Source: Moorena sp. SIO3I8 (GTDB taxonomy: Bacteria > Cyanobacteriota > Cyanobacteriia > Cyanobacteriales > Coleofasciculaceae). From it: a DNA stretch of 64,000 nt. Both the position numbers and the translations under genes were made by a program. How positions within the stretch are numbered: the stretch's first letter is position 1; each line of letters starts with the position of its first letter. Positions 36,104-44,101 of this stretch are shown in pieces. The notes beneath the pieces are model-generated. The model was not told the DNA's origin and made no database searches. It was given only the letters and a program-made list of their open reading frames with translations. Location of the stretch: positions 1-64,000 of the forward strand of contig NZ_JAAHHW010000023.1 of assembly GCF_010692325.1 (NCBI RefSeq). The letters run 5' to 3'.

Positions 36104-36718
36104 ATGTCTAAGCGATTTGTATTTTGGCAAACTTCTATTATTATAGTTTGTTCAGTCCTGTGTACAGCTACTGATGTTGGCGCTAAAACTGGATTGAATA
36201 CCCGGTCTCAAACAGAACAGTCAATTTCACCCCCCGTCAAACTTGTCAGAATACCGCGCCATTTAATTAATAATATTGATGAGGTTATTGATGGAATTCG
36301 CAAATCCCGTATCTGGGACGATATTGATGATTTCATTCGACGAATTCCCTTTCCTCAAAATACTAGAAACCCAATTCCTAAAAATGATGATTTCTGGGAT
36401 AAAGTTAAATATGTATTCAAGATAGCAGTGAGCAATCTTAAATATCCTCAACGTCCCTCTAACGTTAGAAATGGTCAGTTGAATCGTATACTCGATAAGG
36501 TATATGTAAACCACAATTGTCTGGGTATTCTACCCTGCGGGATTATGCTGGAAAATTTCTTCAAAACAAATTTGGGTGAACCATCTTACCATTCCAGAGG
36601 AACAGAGCAAATCATGCGCCTAAATAATTTATTGTCTGAAGGAGTACTCGATCCACACGATTACAATGTTGCCAAAGACGTTCGTGATGATCTAAAGTAT
36701 GCTATGAACTGGCCATAA
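36104..36718 (+). CDS. Hypothetical secreted protein
   Basis: I do not recognise this 204-residue protein. An N-terminal signal peptide is visible: MSKRFVFWQTSIIIVCSVLC followed by TATDVGA, with likely cleavage after GA near residue 27. The mature part is basic and helical, with paired cysteines in HNCLGILPCGIM (about residue 140), followed by TEQIMRLNNLLSEGVLDPHD. The two cysteines could form a disulphide in the periplasm. No operon partner is evident. Confidence 0.65.
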   Translation: MSKRFVFWQTSIIIVCSVLCTATDVGAKTGLNTRSQTEQSISPPVKLVRIPRHLINNIDEVIDGIRKSRIWDDIDDFIRRIPFPQNTRNPIPKNDDFWDKVKYVFKIAVSNLKYPQRPSNVRNGQLNRILDKVYVNHNCLGILPCGIMLENFFKTNLGEPSYHSRGTEQIMRLNNLLSEGVLDPHDYNVAKDVRDDLKYAMNWP

Positions 36719-36949
36719 TACTGAGATGATAACCGGATTATACCTGATCAGGCTCGGGGTTGCTTAATAATGGAATAATTTGAAGAGTTTTGTGGCAAGC
36801 GCACGTGTGGAATGGGCATCTTGCCCGTTTTATATCCCGGCGGACTGTCCCAATAAGCCCTTAGGTGGTGCGTTACTTTCGTCTTGGATTAATGGGATCA
36901 GGGAGTAGCAAGCCAGCGCTCTTTCCTACTATTCCCGATTCCCTATTCC
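36719..36949. other. Intergenic region with solo repeat arms
   Basis: This spacer contains a degenerate GGCGTTGCTT-type MITE end (GGGGTTGCTTAATAATGG, near 36757), the GGGCATCTTGCCCG hairpin of the 42-bp repeat family (36817-36830), and a CCCTATTCCC heptamer run that overlaps the 3' end of the VWA gene. Confidence 0.6.
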
Positions 36950-38734
36950 CTATTCCCTACTCCCTATTTCCTCCGCACTCTCAACCAAATCAATAAACTC
37001 AGCTCGATAACCCTCTAAATCTACCCCTTCGGATTCCTTTGCTAATGTTAATGCTTGGTCAAAACTGGCTTTACCTTTGTAAGGAGAATCTCTTAACACC
37101 ATACCAAAACTGGCAACGGCAGCGGAAAACTTAAAGTTATCGGAAGCATCGTTTAGCTTTACAGCTTTATCAACCAAGGGATAGGTCAGGAGTTGAGAGG
37201 TGTTACCGTCAGGATCTTTGTAACGTAACTTGACCTGCATTAATTCTTTGGAATTATTGCTTGAAGCAGCATTGGATTGATATTTCAGAGGGTCAATATC
37301 CGGTAATTTGACATTAGTTTTCGCTCCCACAGGAATAATTTCATACAGTGCAGTAACAGTATGACCTGCTCCTAATTCTCCGGCATCTTTAGTATCATCA
37401 TTAAAGTCTTCATCCTTGATCCGCCGATTTTCATAACCAATCAAACGATACCCTTGGACTTTGGCAGGATTAAATTCTACTTGAATCTTAACATCTTTGG
37501 CAATAGTGAGTAGAGTGGCTCCAATTTCGTTAACCAGAACTTTCTTAGCTTCTAACTCGTTATCAAGATAAGCATAATTGCCATTTCCTTTATTAGCAAT
37601 TTTCTCCATCTTGGAGTCTTGTAAATTACCAGTACCAAATCCTAATACGGTCAGAAAAACTCCTTTTTTTCGCTTCTGTTCAATTAGTTTAACTAATTCG
37701 GTATCACTGGAAACTCCGACATTAAAGTCTCCGTCGGTTGCGAGAATAACTCGGTTATTTCCTGATTTAATAAAATTATTCTGGGCGAGTTTATAAGCCA
37801 GTTGAATTCCTGCTCCCCCAGCAGTAGACCCCCCGGCATTAAGATTCTCAATAGCTGTTAAGATTTTATCTTTCTGGTTGCCTGGAGTAGGAGGTAAAAC
37901 CACGCCCGCAGCGCCAGCATAGACGACAATACTAACCTGGTCTTCTTCTCTCAATTCATTGACAAGCATCCGAAAGGCATCTTTGAGCAGGGGAAGCTTA
38001 TTGGGACTATTCATAGAACCAGAGACATCCAGCAAAAAGACAAGATTGCTGGGAGGCAAATCTTCAATCGCCATCTTTTCCCCTTGGATACCAATGTGAA
38101 CTAATTGGTGAGTGGGATTCCAAGGAGCTTGAGAAATTTCTGTGGTAATCGAGAAAGGGCGATCGCTTTCTGGTTCGGGATAGTCGTAGTTAAAGTAGTT
38201 AATTAATTCTTCGATACGGATGGCATCAGTAGGGGGGAGTTGACCGTTATTAAGGAAACGACGAAGATTGCTGTAGGAGGCGGTATCAACATCAATAGCA
38301 AAGGTAGACAGGGGATTATGCTTTACTCTCTGAAAGGCATTCTCATCAATGGGACTATAGTTTTCTCTGTTGCTGACTTCTGGGATAGCTGGCTGTGTTG
38401 TCAGTAACGGCATCCGTTTGGCCGCAGGAATTGAGCTACTAGGAACTGCTTTCAAGGCTGCATTTGGGCTACCGGAGAGTGGCATTGAGGCTTGGGGTCT
38501 CAAACCTCTGTTAGAGAAATTCTGAATAACACTATCCGCCGACCTCCCGACCTGGGCTGATTCCATAAGTTCTGATTGGCGCTGTCTTTGGTCACGTTCT
38601 ACGTCTTGCGCTACAGGTAGATTAGAGCTTTTTTCTGATTCTTGGGCTGAACGCTGATTGTGGCAAGCTGTTGTTAGCTGTGCCAAGATAGCAACCATTC
38701 CGGAAAGGAGGAATAGTCTAAGTAATTTGTTCAT
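36950..38734 (-). CDS. VWA domain lipoprotein (YfbK/DUF3520-like)
   Basis: This 594-residue exported lipoprotein has a type II signal peptide, LLRLFLLSGMVAILAQLTTAC, with lipobox Cys at residue 24. A VWA N-terminal region (SYSNLRRFLNNGQLPPTDAIR and EELINYFNYDY) precedes the VWA domain at about 225-400. MIDAS residues are intact: FLLDVSGSMNSP, the Thr in GGSTAGGAG, and Asp in ATDGDFNVG. The C-terminal part (KVQGYRLIGYENR, then TVTALYEIIPVGAK) is the DUF3520 region. It probably binds a metal-dependent protein ligand in the periplasm. The last codons lie in a heptamer repeat. Confidence 0.92.
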   Translation of the reverse strand: MNKLLRLFLLSGMVAILAQLTTACHNQRSAQESEKSSNLPVAQDVERDQRQRQSELMESAQVGRSADSVIQNFSNRGLRPQASMPLSGSPNAALKAVPSSSIPAAKRMPLLTTQPAIPEVSNRENYSPIDENAFQRVKHNPLSTFAIDVDTASYSNLRRFLNNGQLPPTDAIRIEELINYFNYDYPEPESDRPFSITTEISQAPWNPTHQLVHIGIQGEKMAIEDLPPSNLVFLLDVSGSMNSPNKLPLLKDAFRMLVNELREEDQVSIVVYAGAAGVVLPPTPGNQKDKILTAIENLNAGGSTAGGAGIQLAYKLAQNNFIKSGNNRVILATDGDFNVGVSSDTELVKLIEQKRKKGVFLTVLGFGTGNLQDSKMEKIANKGNGNYAYLDNELEAKKVLVNEIGATLLTIAKDVKIQVEFNPAKVQGYRLIGYENRRIKDEDFNDDTKDAGELGAGHTVTALYEIIPVGAKTNVKLPDIDPLKYQSNAASSNNSKELMQVKLRYKDPDGNTSQLLTYPLVDKAVKLNDASDNFKFSAAVASFGMVLRDSPYKGKASFDQALTLAKESEGVDLEGYRAEFIDLVESAEEIGSRE

Positions 38735-39608
38735 TTGATTTGCCCTCTGTATTGCTTATTCCTAAGCTAGTCCACCACAGAAGGCTGATGGTCTGTGTTG
38801 CGGTTTCTGTAACAGTTAATCGGGAATCGGGAATCGGGAATCGGGAATCGGGAAGTTAGAATTTAGAATTTAGAATTTAGAATGGGGAATCGGGAATCGG
38901 GAATCGGGAATAGATTAATCGTTTGGTGGGCAGTGCCTAGGAATCCTATGGTCAGCTAATGAATCTGGAGGAAATTACGCTGACCACTGACGGCTGACGG
39001 CTGTTCGCGTAGCGTGCGCGTAGCGCATATGCTTACGTTAGGCTCTATATTAAATGGTATTTCCCAGGGTAAACGGATCTAATTTTGTTAATTCATATCC
39101 ATAGTGTTTTTACCATTAAATAAACACTATATGTATAAAATATATTGTCAACTATCGCCATAAGGCCAGGTTTATTGAAAACTCCCCTGGTTGATTGACA
39201 AGATGGGTTTATTCTATGATACTTTTACAGATATAGGAGTGGAAGCAAAGCTTAAGATATCTTCGGCTTCCTGCTCCAAAGCTACCTGATACCTTTCAAG
39301 AAAAATACTATGTCTTAAACTGTACTTCTCTTCCTATAAAATTAGATAAACAATGGCTACTTGCCATGGTGTATACTGATGTTGTTAACCTTGATGTTGT
39401 TAACCTTTTTTAGAGACGTTATACTAATTAGGAGGTAGACGTCATTTTTTTTGGTTCGCTATTCCCTATATCCTTTTATAGGTTCCGGTAATCCACTTTT
39501 CTGGTGATCCGCTATTTACTGTTGTCTAAAATTCAGGATTATCTACCTCAAATCGTTTAAAACAACTGTTTACAACCACTATATAATCCCTAATTAAGGA
39601 AGTTGATC
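38735..39608. other. Repeat-rich intergenic region
   Basis: In this 874-bp gene-free stretch, GGGAATC heptamers occur at 38820-38851 and again near 38884-38908, with TTAGAAT runs between them. The GTGGGCAGTGCCTAGGAATC repeat starts at 38938 (related to 40734), and a GTTCGCGTAGCGTGCG small palindromic repeat lies near 39002. The AT-rich 39050-39608 half holds no gene I can support and presumably contains the promoter of the transporter gene. Confidence 0.6.
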
Positions 39609-40559
39609 ATGTCTACTAAAAGTTCTGCAATCTGGGGATCTTCTTCCTTAGCAATTGCCATTTTTGCCCTATCGTCTTCACCAATTCTGACTCGCATAAC
39701 AGAACATGATATGGGCCCTTATGGAACAATATTTAATCGGTTTTGGATTGCCAGCCTAGCGTTGGGCCTTGGCAAGGTTATCAAACTACTTTGGGATAAG
39801 CACAGCGGACGCTTATCTACTACTGATAACACTGATAACAAGGCTTATACTGTAAAGGATTTTTTCTCCTTATTTCTTGTTGCTAGCTTAGATTCAATTT
39901 GCCTAGTGACGTGGGCTTGGTCTCTGACAAAAACAAGTGTTGCTAATTCTAATCTTCTCCACAACACCACTCCTATTTTTGCAGCTGTCGGCGGATGGTT
40001 ACTGTTAAGCCAATCCTTTAATCGTCGCTTCCTAATCGGCATGATGCTGGCTCTAGGAGGAACGTTCTTAATTGGTTTTAACGATTTTCATATCGATCGA
40101 GATACATTGATAGGGGACAGCGTTGCATTACTATCTGCCCTTTTCTATGCGGCTACACTTTTGGTAACAGAGAATCTCCGAGTAAAATTTGACACAAGCA
40201 CAATTTTACTATGGCTTTATACCTTGGGTGGCCTATTGTTGTTACCATTAACATTGCTATTTGAAGATAGACTATTTCCTGCTTCCTTTTCATCATGGTC
40301 TGCTGTTATTGGCCTAGGACTTTGTGGCTCTATAATTGGATTGGGTGCATTATTCTATAGTCTCAAACAATTTTCATCTAGCTTTGTCTCTCTCATCCTA
40401 TTGCTGGAACCCATGATTGCAGCATTATTTGCCTGGCTAATTTTTGCAGAAAAATTGAGTTGGTTAAATGGCTTGACGTTTATAATCGTATTATCTGGGA
40501 TTTATCTGGCTCAATCAGATGGAGAATTAGATAATATCGGCTCTACCGAAGCTACTTAA
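39609..40559 (+). CDS. DMT superfamily (EamA) transporter
   Basis: This ten-helix inner-membrane transporter of the drug/metabolite group has 316 residues and two EamA repeats. The first ends with HNTTPIFAAVGGWLLLSQSF and the second with LLEPMIAALFAWLIFAEKLS, the conserved helix 4/5 and 9/10 pattern. The ATG at 39609 (MSTKSSAIWG) is chosen because TAAGGA lies eight bases upstream; a TTG six bases earlier has no such spacing. The substrate cannot be inferred. The gene stands alone between repeat-rich spacers. Confidence 0.88.
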   Translation: MSTKSSAIWGSSSLAIAIFALSSSPILTRITEHDMGPYGTIFNRFWIASLALGLGKVIKLLWDKHSGRLSTTDNTDNKAYTVKDFFSLFLVASLDSICLVTWAWSLTKTSVANSNLLHNTTPIFAAVGGWLLLSQSFNRRFLIGMMLALGGTFLIGFNDFHIDRDTLIGDSVALLSALFYAATLLVTENLRVKFDTSTILLWLYTLGGLLLLPLTLLFEDRLFPASFSSWSAVIGLGLCGSIIGLGALFYSLKQFSSSFVSLILLLEPMIAALFAWLIFAEKLSWLNGLTFIIVLSGIYLAQSDGELDNIGSTEAT

Positions 40560-40936
40560 TATGTAATAGCAAAGGGAACAGCTAGGGGAGCATGTCAAAT
40601 TTGTAATTAGGTACATAGATCCCCCCTAACCCCCCTTAAAAAAGGGGGGAATTAGATTGAAAAGTCCCCCTTATTAAGGGAAACGGGGGATCTGAATCAG
40701 GGATTAACAAAACTGACATGCACCCATCAGCTGGTGGGCAGTGCCTAGCAATTCTATGGTTAGCAAATGAATCTCTGTGAAGCACTGCCCACCCTACTTG
40801 CTATTCCTACTGAACCCAGTTAAGATTCATCTTGACACTCCCCGCGCCGAAGCCCCAAACCTCCCACACTTCCCACACTCCCCACACCTCCCTCTCTTTC
40901 CCTATTCCCTATTCCCTATTCCCTATTCCCTATTCC
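40560..40936. repeat. C/G-tract element, GTGGGCAGTG element and heptamer array
   Basis: A MITE-like C/G-tract sequence occupies about 40619-40692 (CCCCCCTAACCCCCCTTAA with AAGGGGGGAATT). A complete GTGGGCAGTG/CACTGCCCAC repeat occupies about 40733-40793. A CCCTATT heptamer array runs from about 40898 into the kinase 3' end. Frames read through the array give Pro/Phe/Tyr-rich peptides that are not genes. Confidence 0.75.
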
Positions 40937-43096
40937 CTATTCCCTATTCCCTGTTTCCTGTTCCCTATTCCCTGTTTCCTGTTCCCTAATCTCTGCTTCC
41001 AATGCCCGATTTGCCCAATCCCGTGCTTTGATAGCGTCTCGGTAGTTTGGCTGGTAGCGCACTGCTTTATCATAAGCAGCGATCGCTTTTTTATACTGGT
41101 TGACTTTAACTAATGCATTGCCTAGGCTATACCAGGCTTGGCTGTAGTCAGGTTTATAGTTAACTGCTTGTTGGTAAGATGCGATCGCATCTTTATATCG
41201 TTCCAATTTATAGAAGGTATTGCCTCGACTGTACCAAGCTTGGTAAGGCTTGGATTTTAGTTTAATGGCTTTGTCGTAAGCTTCCAGGGCATCTTCATAT
41301 CGCTGGACTTGATGGAGTGTCCAACCGCGACTGTACCAGGCTTGATAGGAATTAGGCTGGAGTTTAACGGCTTGCTCAAAGGACCCTAAGGCTTCTTGGT
41401 ATTTCCGTAATTTATTTAAGGTATTGCCCCAGCTATACCAAGCTTGGTAGAAGTTGGGCTGGAATTGAACGGCTTGCTGATAAGACTTGGCTGCATCTTT
41501 ATACTTTTGCAAATTGCTCAAGTCATTACCCCGCTGATACCAGGCTTCAGCGGAATTAGGTTTGTAGTCTAAGGCTCGGTCGTAGGATTGTACCGCTGCT
41601 TTATATTGACGCAAATTATGTAATGCCCAGCCCCGTCTATACCAAGCTTGGTAAGAATCGGGTTTGAGTTTAAGGGCTTTGTCAAAGGATGCGATCGCAT
41701 CAAAATAATTCTTGGACTTAACCTGGACATTACCAAGACTGATCCAAGCATCCAAGTCATTGGGCTGGAGTTCCAGGGCGCTATTAAACGCTTTAATTGC
41801 TGCGTCATAACGCTTCAACTGCTCCAAGGTTTTACCCCTACCCTTCCAAGCTGCACTATAATCCGGCTCAATTTGAATCGCTTGGTCGTAAGCGTTTAGA
41901 GCTTCTTCATAGTACTTTAGTGCAAACAAGGTCTTGCCCTGACCTTGCCAAGCTGGAGCATATTCCCCTCGGATTTCCACAGCTCGATTATAAGCGTTCA
42001 GAGCCTGTTCATAGCGCTTCAATTCTAAAAACGTTTCGCCCCGGTTATACCAATCCGTCGCATTAGCTCCCCTGAATGCTTTCACCATAAAAACCGTTGC
42101 CGCAAACCCCAATCCAATCACCCCGGTGTACATTAACACTTGGTACCGTTTTAGTCTGAATCGTTGCGGTTTAGGGAGCAGGGGTTGTATAGATGACGCA
42201 ATTCCCAACACTAAGGTAGCGCCAGTTTTAGTAGTGTTAGTATTTATGTTATTACTACTAGTTTTATTACTAGTTATAGTAGTCAGTGCTTGTAAGGCTA
42301 AGGTAGCTGATTGGTAACGCTCTCGGAAATCATAGCACACCATTTTATCTAAACTATCGGCTAATTCAGCACTTACTGATATCTGGTTATGCCAGGTGAT
42401 TTCCCCTGTATCAGGGTGAAGGGGCAATTGGTGAGGACGTAAACCGGTTAAACCAACAATCCCGATCATCCCGACAGCATAGATATCACTGCTTAATTGC
42501 GGGTAACCATTGGCTTGTTCACTCGGTCGATAGCCAGGAGTACCAATAGCAACCGTAAAGCCAGTGTTGCCCCCTTCCAGGATCTGAGTACTCACTTGTT
42601 TAACCGCACCGAAGTCAATCAGTACTAATTTGCCATCTGATTTACGCCGAATGATGTTTTGAGGATTGATATCTCGGTGAATAATATGCCGTTGATGAAC
42701 AAATTCTAAAACTTCCAGGATTTCCTGCAACAGGGAAATCACCTGATGTTCATTGACCTGGGTTCCTGGTACAAGTTCCTGGCTGAGGTCTTCCCCTTCA
42801 ATCAATTCCTGCACCAGATAGAAGTCTTTATTTTCTTCAAAATACGCAAAAAGCTGGGGAATTTGCTCATTACTTCCCAACTGGTGTAGTATTTTGGCTT
42901 CTGTCTCAAACAGTCGCCTAGCGGTCTGCAATGTCAAGGTATCCGTGGCTACTGGCTTGAGCTGCTTAACCACACACTGATTCTCACCAGGCAAGTGTTG
43001 GTCTTCAGCTACGAAAGTCTGACCAAATCCACCTTGTCCCAGTTGACGAATAATTTTATAGCGTCCACCGATCGTTTGTCCAAGACCCAAGTTCAT
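40937..43096 (-). CDS. Serine/threonine protein kinase with ten TPR repeats
   Basis: This Hanks-type kinase has 719 residues. The kinase domain (1-270) has glycine loop QLGQGGFGQTFVAED, the Lys in QCVVKQLKP, catalytic loop IIHRDINPQNIIRR, and the DFG segment LVLIDFGAVKQ followed by GTPGYRPSEQ. One transmembrane helix near residue 325 (VLMYTGVIGLGFAATVFMV) places the tail outside the cytoplasm. Ten 34-residue TPRs follow (units such as YQAWYSRGNTFYKLERYKDA). The ATG at 43096 (MNLGLGQTIGGRYKI) is preferred because related kinases start here. The last residues, REQETGNREQETGNRE, are encoded by a heptamer repeat array that supplies the stop codon. Confidence 0.92.
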   Translation of the reverse strand: MNLGLGQTIGGRYKIIRQLGQGGFGQTFVAEDQHLPGENQCVVKQLKPVATDTLTLQTARRLFETEAKILHQLGSNEQIPQLFAYFEENKDFYLVQELIEGEDLSQELVPGTQVNEHQVISLLQEILEVLEFVHQRHIIHRDINPQNIIRRKSDGKLVLIDFGAVKQVSTQILEGGNTGFTVAIGTPGYRPSEQANGYPQLSSDIYAVGMIGIVGLTGLRPHQLPLHPDTGEITWHNQISVSAELADSLDKMVCYDFRERYQSATLALQALTTITSNKTSSNNINTNTTKTGATLVLGIASSIQPLLPKPQRFRLKRYQVLMYTGVIGLGFAATVFMVKAFRGANATDWYNRGETFLELKRYEQALNAYNRAVEIRGEYAPAWQGQGKTLFALKYYEEALNAYDQAIQIEPDYSAAWKGRGKTLEQLKRYDAAIKAFNSALELQPNDLDAWISLGNVQVKSKNYFDAIASFDKALKLKPDSYQAWYRRGWALHNLRQYKAAVQSYDRALDYKPNSAEAWYQRGNDLSNLQKYKDAAKSYQQAVQFQPNFYQAWYSWGNTLNKLRKYQEALGSFEQAVKLQPNSYQAWYSRGWTLHQVQRYEDALEAYDKAIKLKSKPYQAWYSRGNTFYKLERYKDAIASYQQAVNYKPDYSQAWYSLGNALVKVNQYKKAIAAYDKAVRYQPNYRDAIKARDWANRALEAEIREQETGNREQETGNRE

Positions 43097-43224
43097 CCAA
43101 GTTCTATTGCTCCGGGAAATCCTCACCACCTATTCAAGGAGGTAGATCACTAGTGATAGTGCTACCCATGATAATATACAAAATCCTTAAGTGGTGATCA
43201 GAACGTTATCGCTACGATAAAATA

Positions 43225-43470
43225 GGGTGGGCAGTCCAGCCGTGAGATTGATGTGCTTGCCTAGGCTGGTTTTAAGCACTGCCCACCAAAGGATTAATCA
43301 CAGAAAATAGTAGGCTGGGCAGTGCAGCCGTGAGATTGATGTGTTTGCGATCGCGTAGCGGCTCGTACCGAGCATCGCGTTTTTAGGCACTGCCCACCAA
43401 AGTAGTAGGGTGGGCAGTGCCGCCGTTAGATTGATTTGCTTGGGTACACTTGTTTTAGGCACTGCCCACC
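43225..43470. repeat. Three tandem copies of GTGGGCAGTG-bounded element
   Basis: Copies lie at 43225-43287, 43313-43398 and 43408-43470. Each begins with (G)GTGGGCAGT or close to it, carries GCCGTGAGATTGATGTG or a variant, and ends with CACTGCCCACC. The middle copy is longer because a 24-bp small palindromic repeat sits in a HIP1 site at 43350-43373. Confidence 0.85.
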
Positions 43471-43500
43471 AATTGCCGAATCTCGTAGAGCGGAATTTTT

Positions 43501-43649
43501 GGCGTTGCTGATTCTGGGTATGGTTTCGCCCCCCTAGCCCCCCAATTCTGGGGGGAACAAAACTCTTAAAGTCCCCCAAAGTTGGGGGACCAACGGGGGC
43601 TTTAATAAAACCAGATAATCGCGCATTCGTTCATTAATTAAGCAACGCC
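43501..43649. mobile_element. MITE, GGCGTTGCT family, 8-bp target duplication
   Basis: This 149-bp element begins GGCGTTGCTG and ends AGCAACGCC, with perfect 8-bp flanking repeats GAATTTTT (43493-43500 and 43650-43657). Its core holds CCCCCCTAGCCCCCCAA and TTGGGGGACC tracts and TTTAATAAAACCAGA, shared with the copy at 47513-47639. Confidence 0.88.
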
Positions 43650-43859
43650 GAATTTTTAGCACAGGAAAATAATTAATTGACCAATAGATAAACTATAGCA
43701 ATTCTCTATGCCATGAGGTACAAATGGATCCCCCGTTGGTCCCCCTTATCAAGGGGGACTTTGAGCTTGATAAGCGTACCTCATAAATCCTATAAACGCT
43801 ATAATTTCCAAAATAGGAAGAATAAAAAATGAGTGCAAAGACAATTAAGTGGGATGAAG

Positions 43860-44100
43860 AATGAAGAATGAAGAATGTATAATTTAGAATTTATAATTTA
43901 GAATTTAGAATGTAGAAGGCAGAAGGCAGAAGGCAGAAGGCAGAAGGCAGAAGGCAGAAGGCAGAAGGCAGAAGGCACAAGTCAGAATTCCCAATTCTCA
44001 ATTCCCAATTCTTAATTCTTAATTCTTAATTCTTAATTCTTAATTCTTAATTCCCAATTCTCAATTCTTAATTCCCAATTCTTAATTCTAAATTCTAAAT
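43860..44100. repeat. Back-to-back heptamer arrays (AGAAGGC and TTAATTC types)
   Basis: TTTAGAA/TTATAAT units lead into about nine copies of GCAGAAG, then AATTCTT/AATTCCC units up to the stop codon of the NACHT gene. The two halves are of different families placed tail to tail, the same arrangement seen at 59187-59455 and 55380-55498. Nothing coding was seen between 43660 and 44101 apart from another C/G-tract hairpin at about 43728-43762. Confidence 0.88.
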
Positions 44101-44101
44101 T

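Noticed and set aside
40777-40989. Open frame rich in Phe-Pro-Tyr-Ser-Leu
   Set aside because: It is a readout of CCCTATT heptamers and has no start context; it overlaps the kinase 3' end on the other strand.
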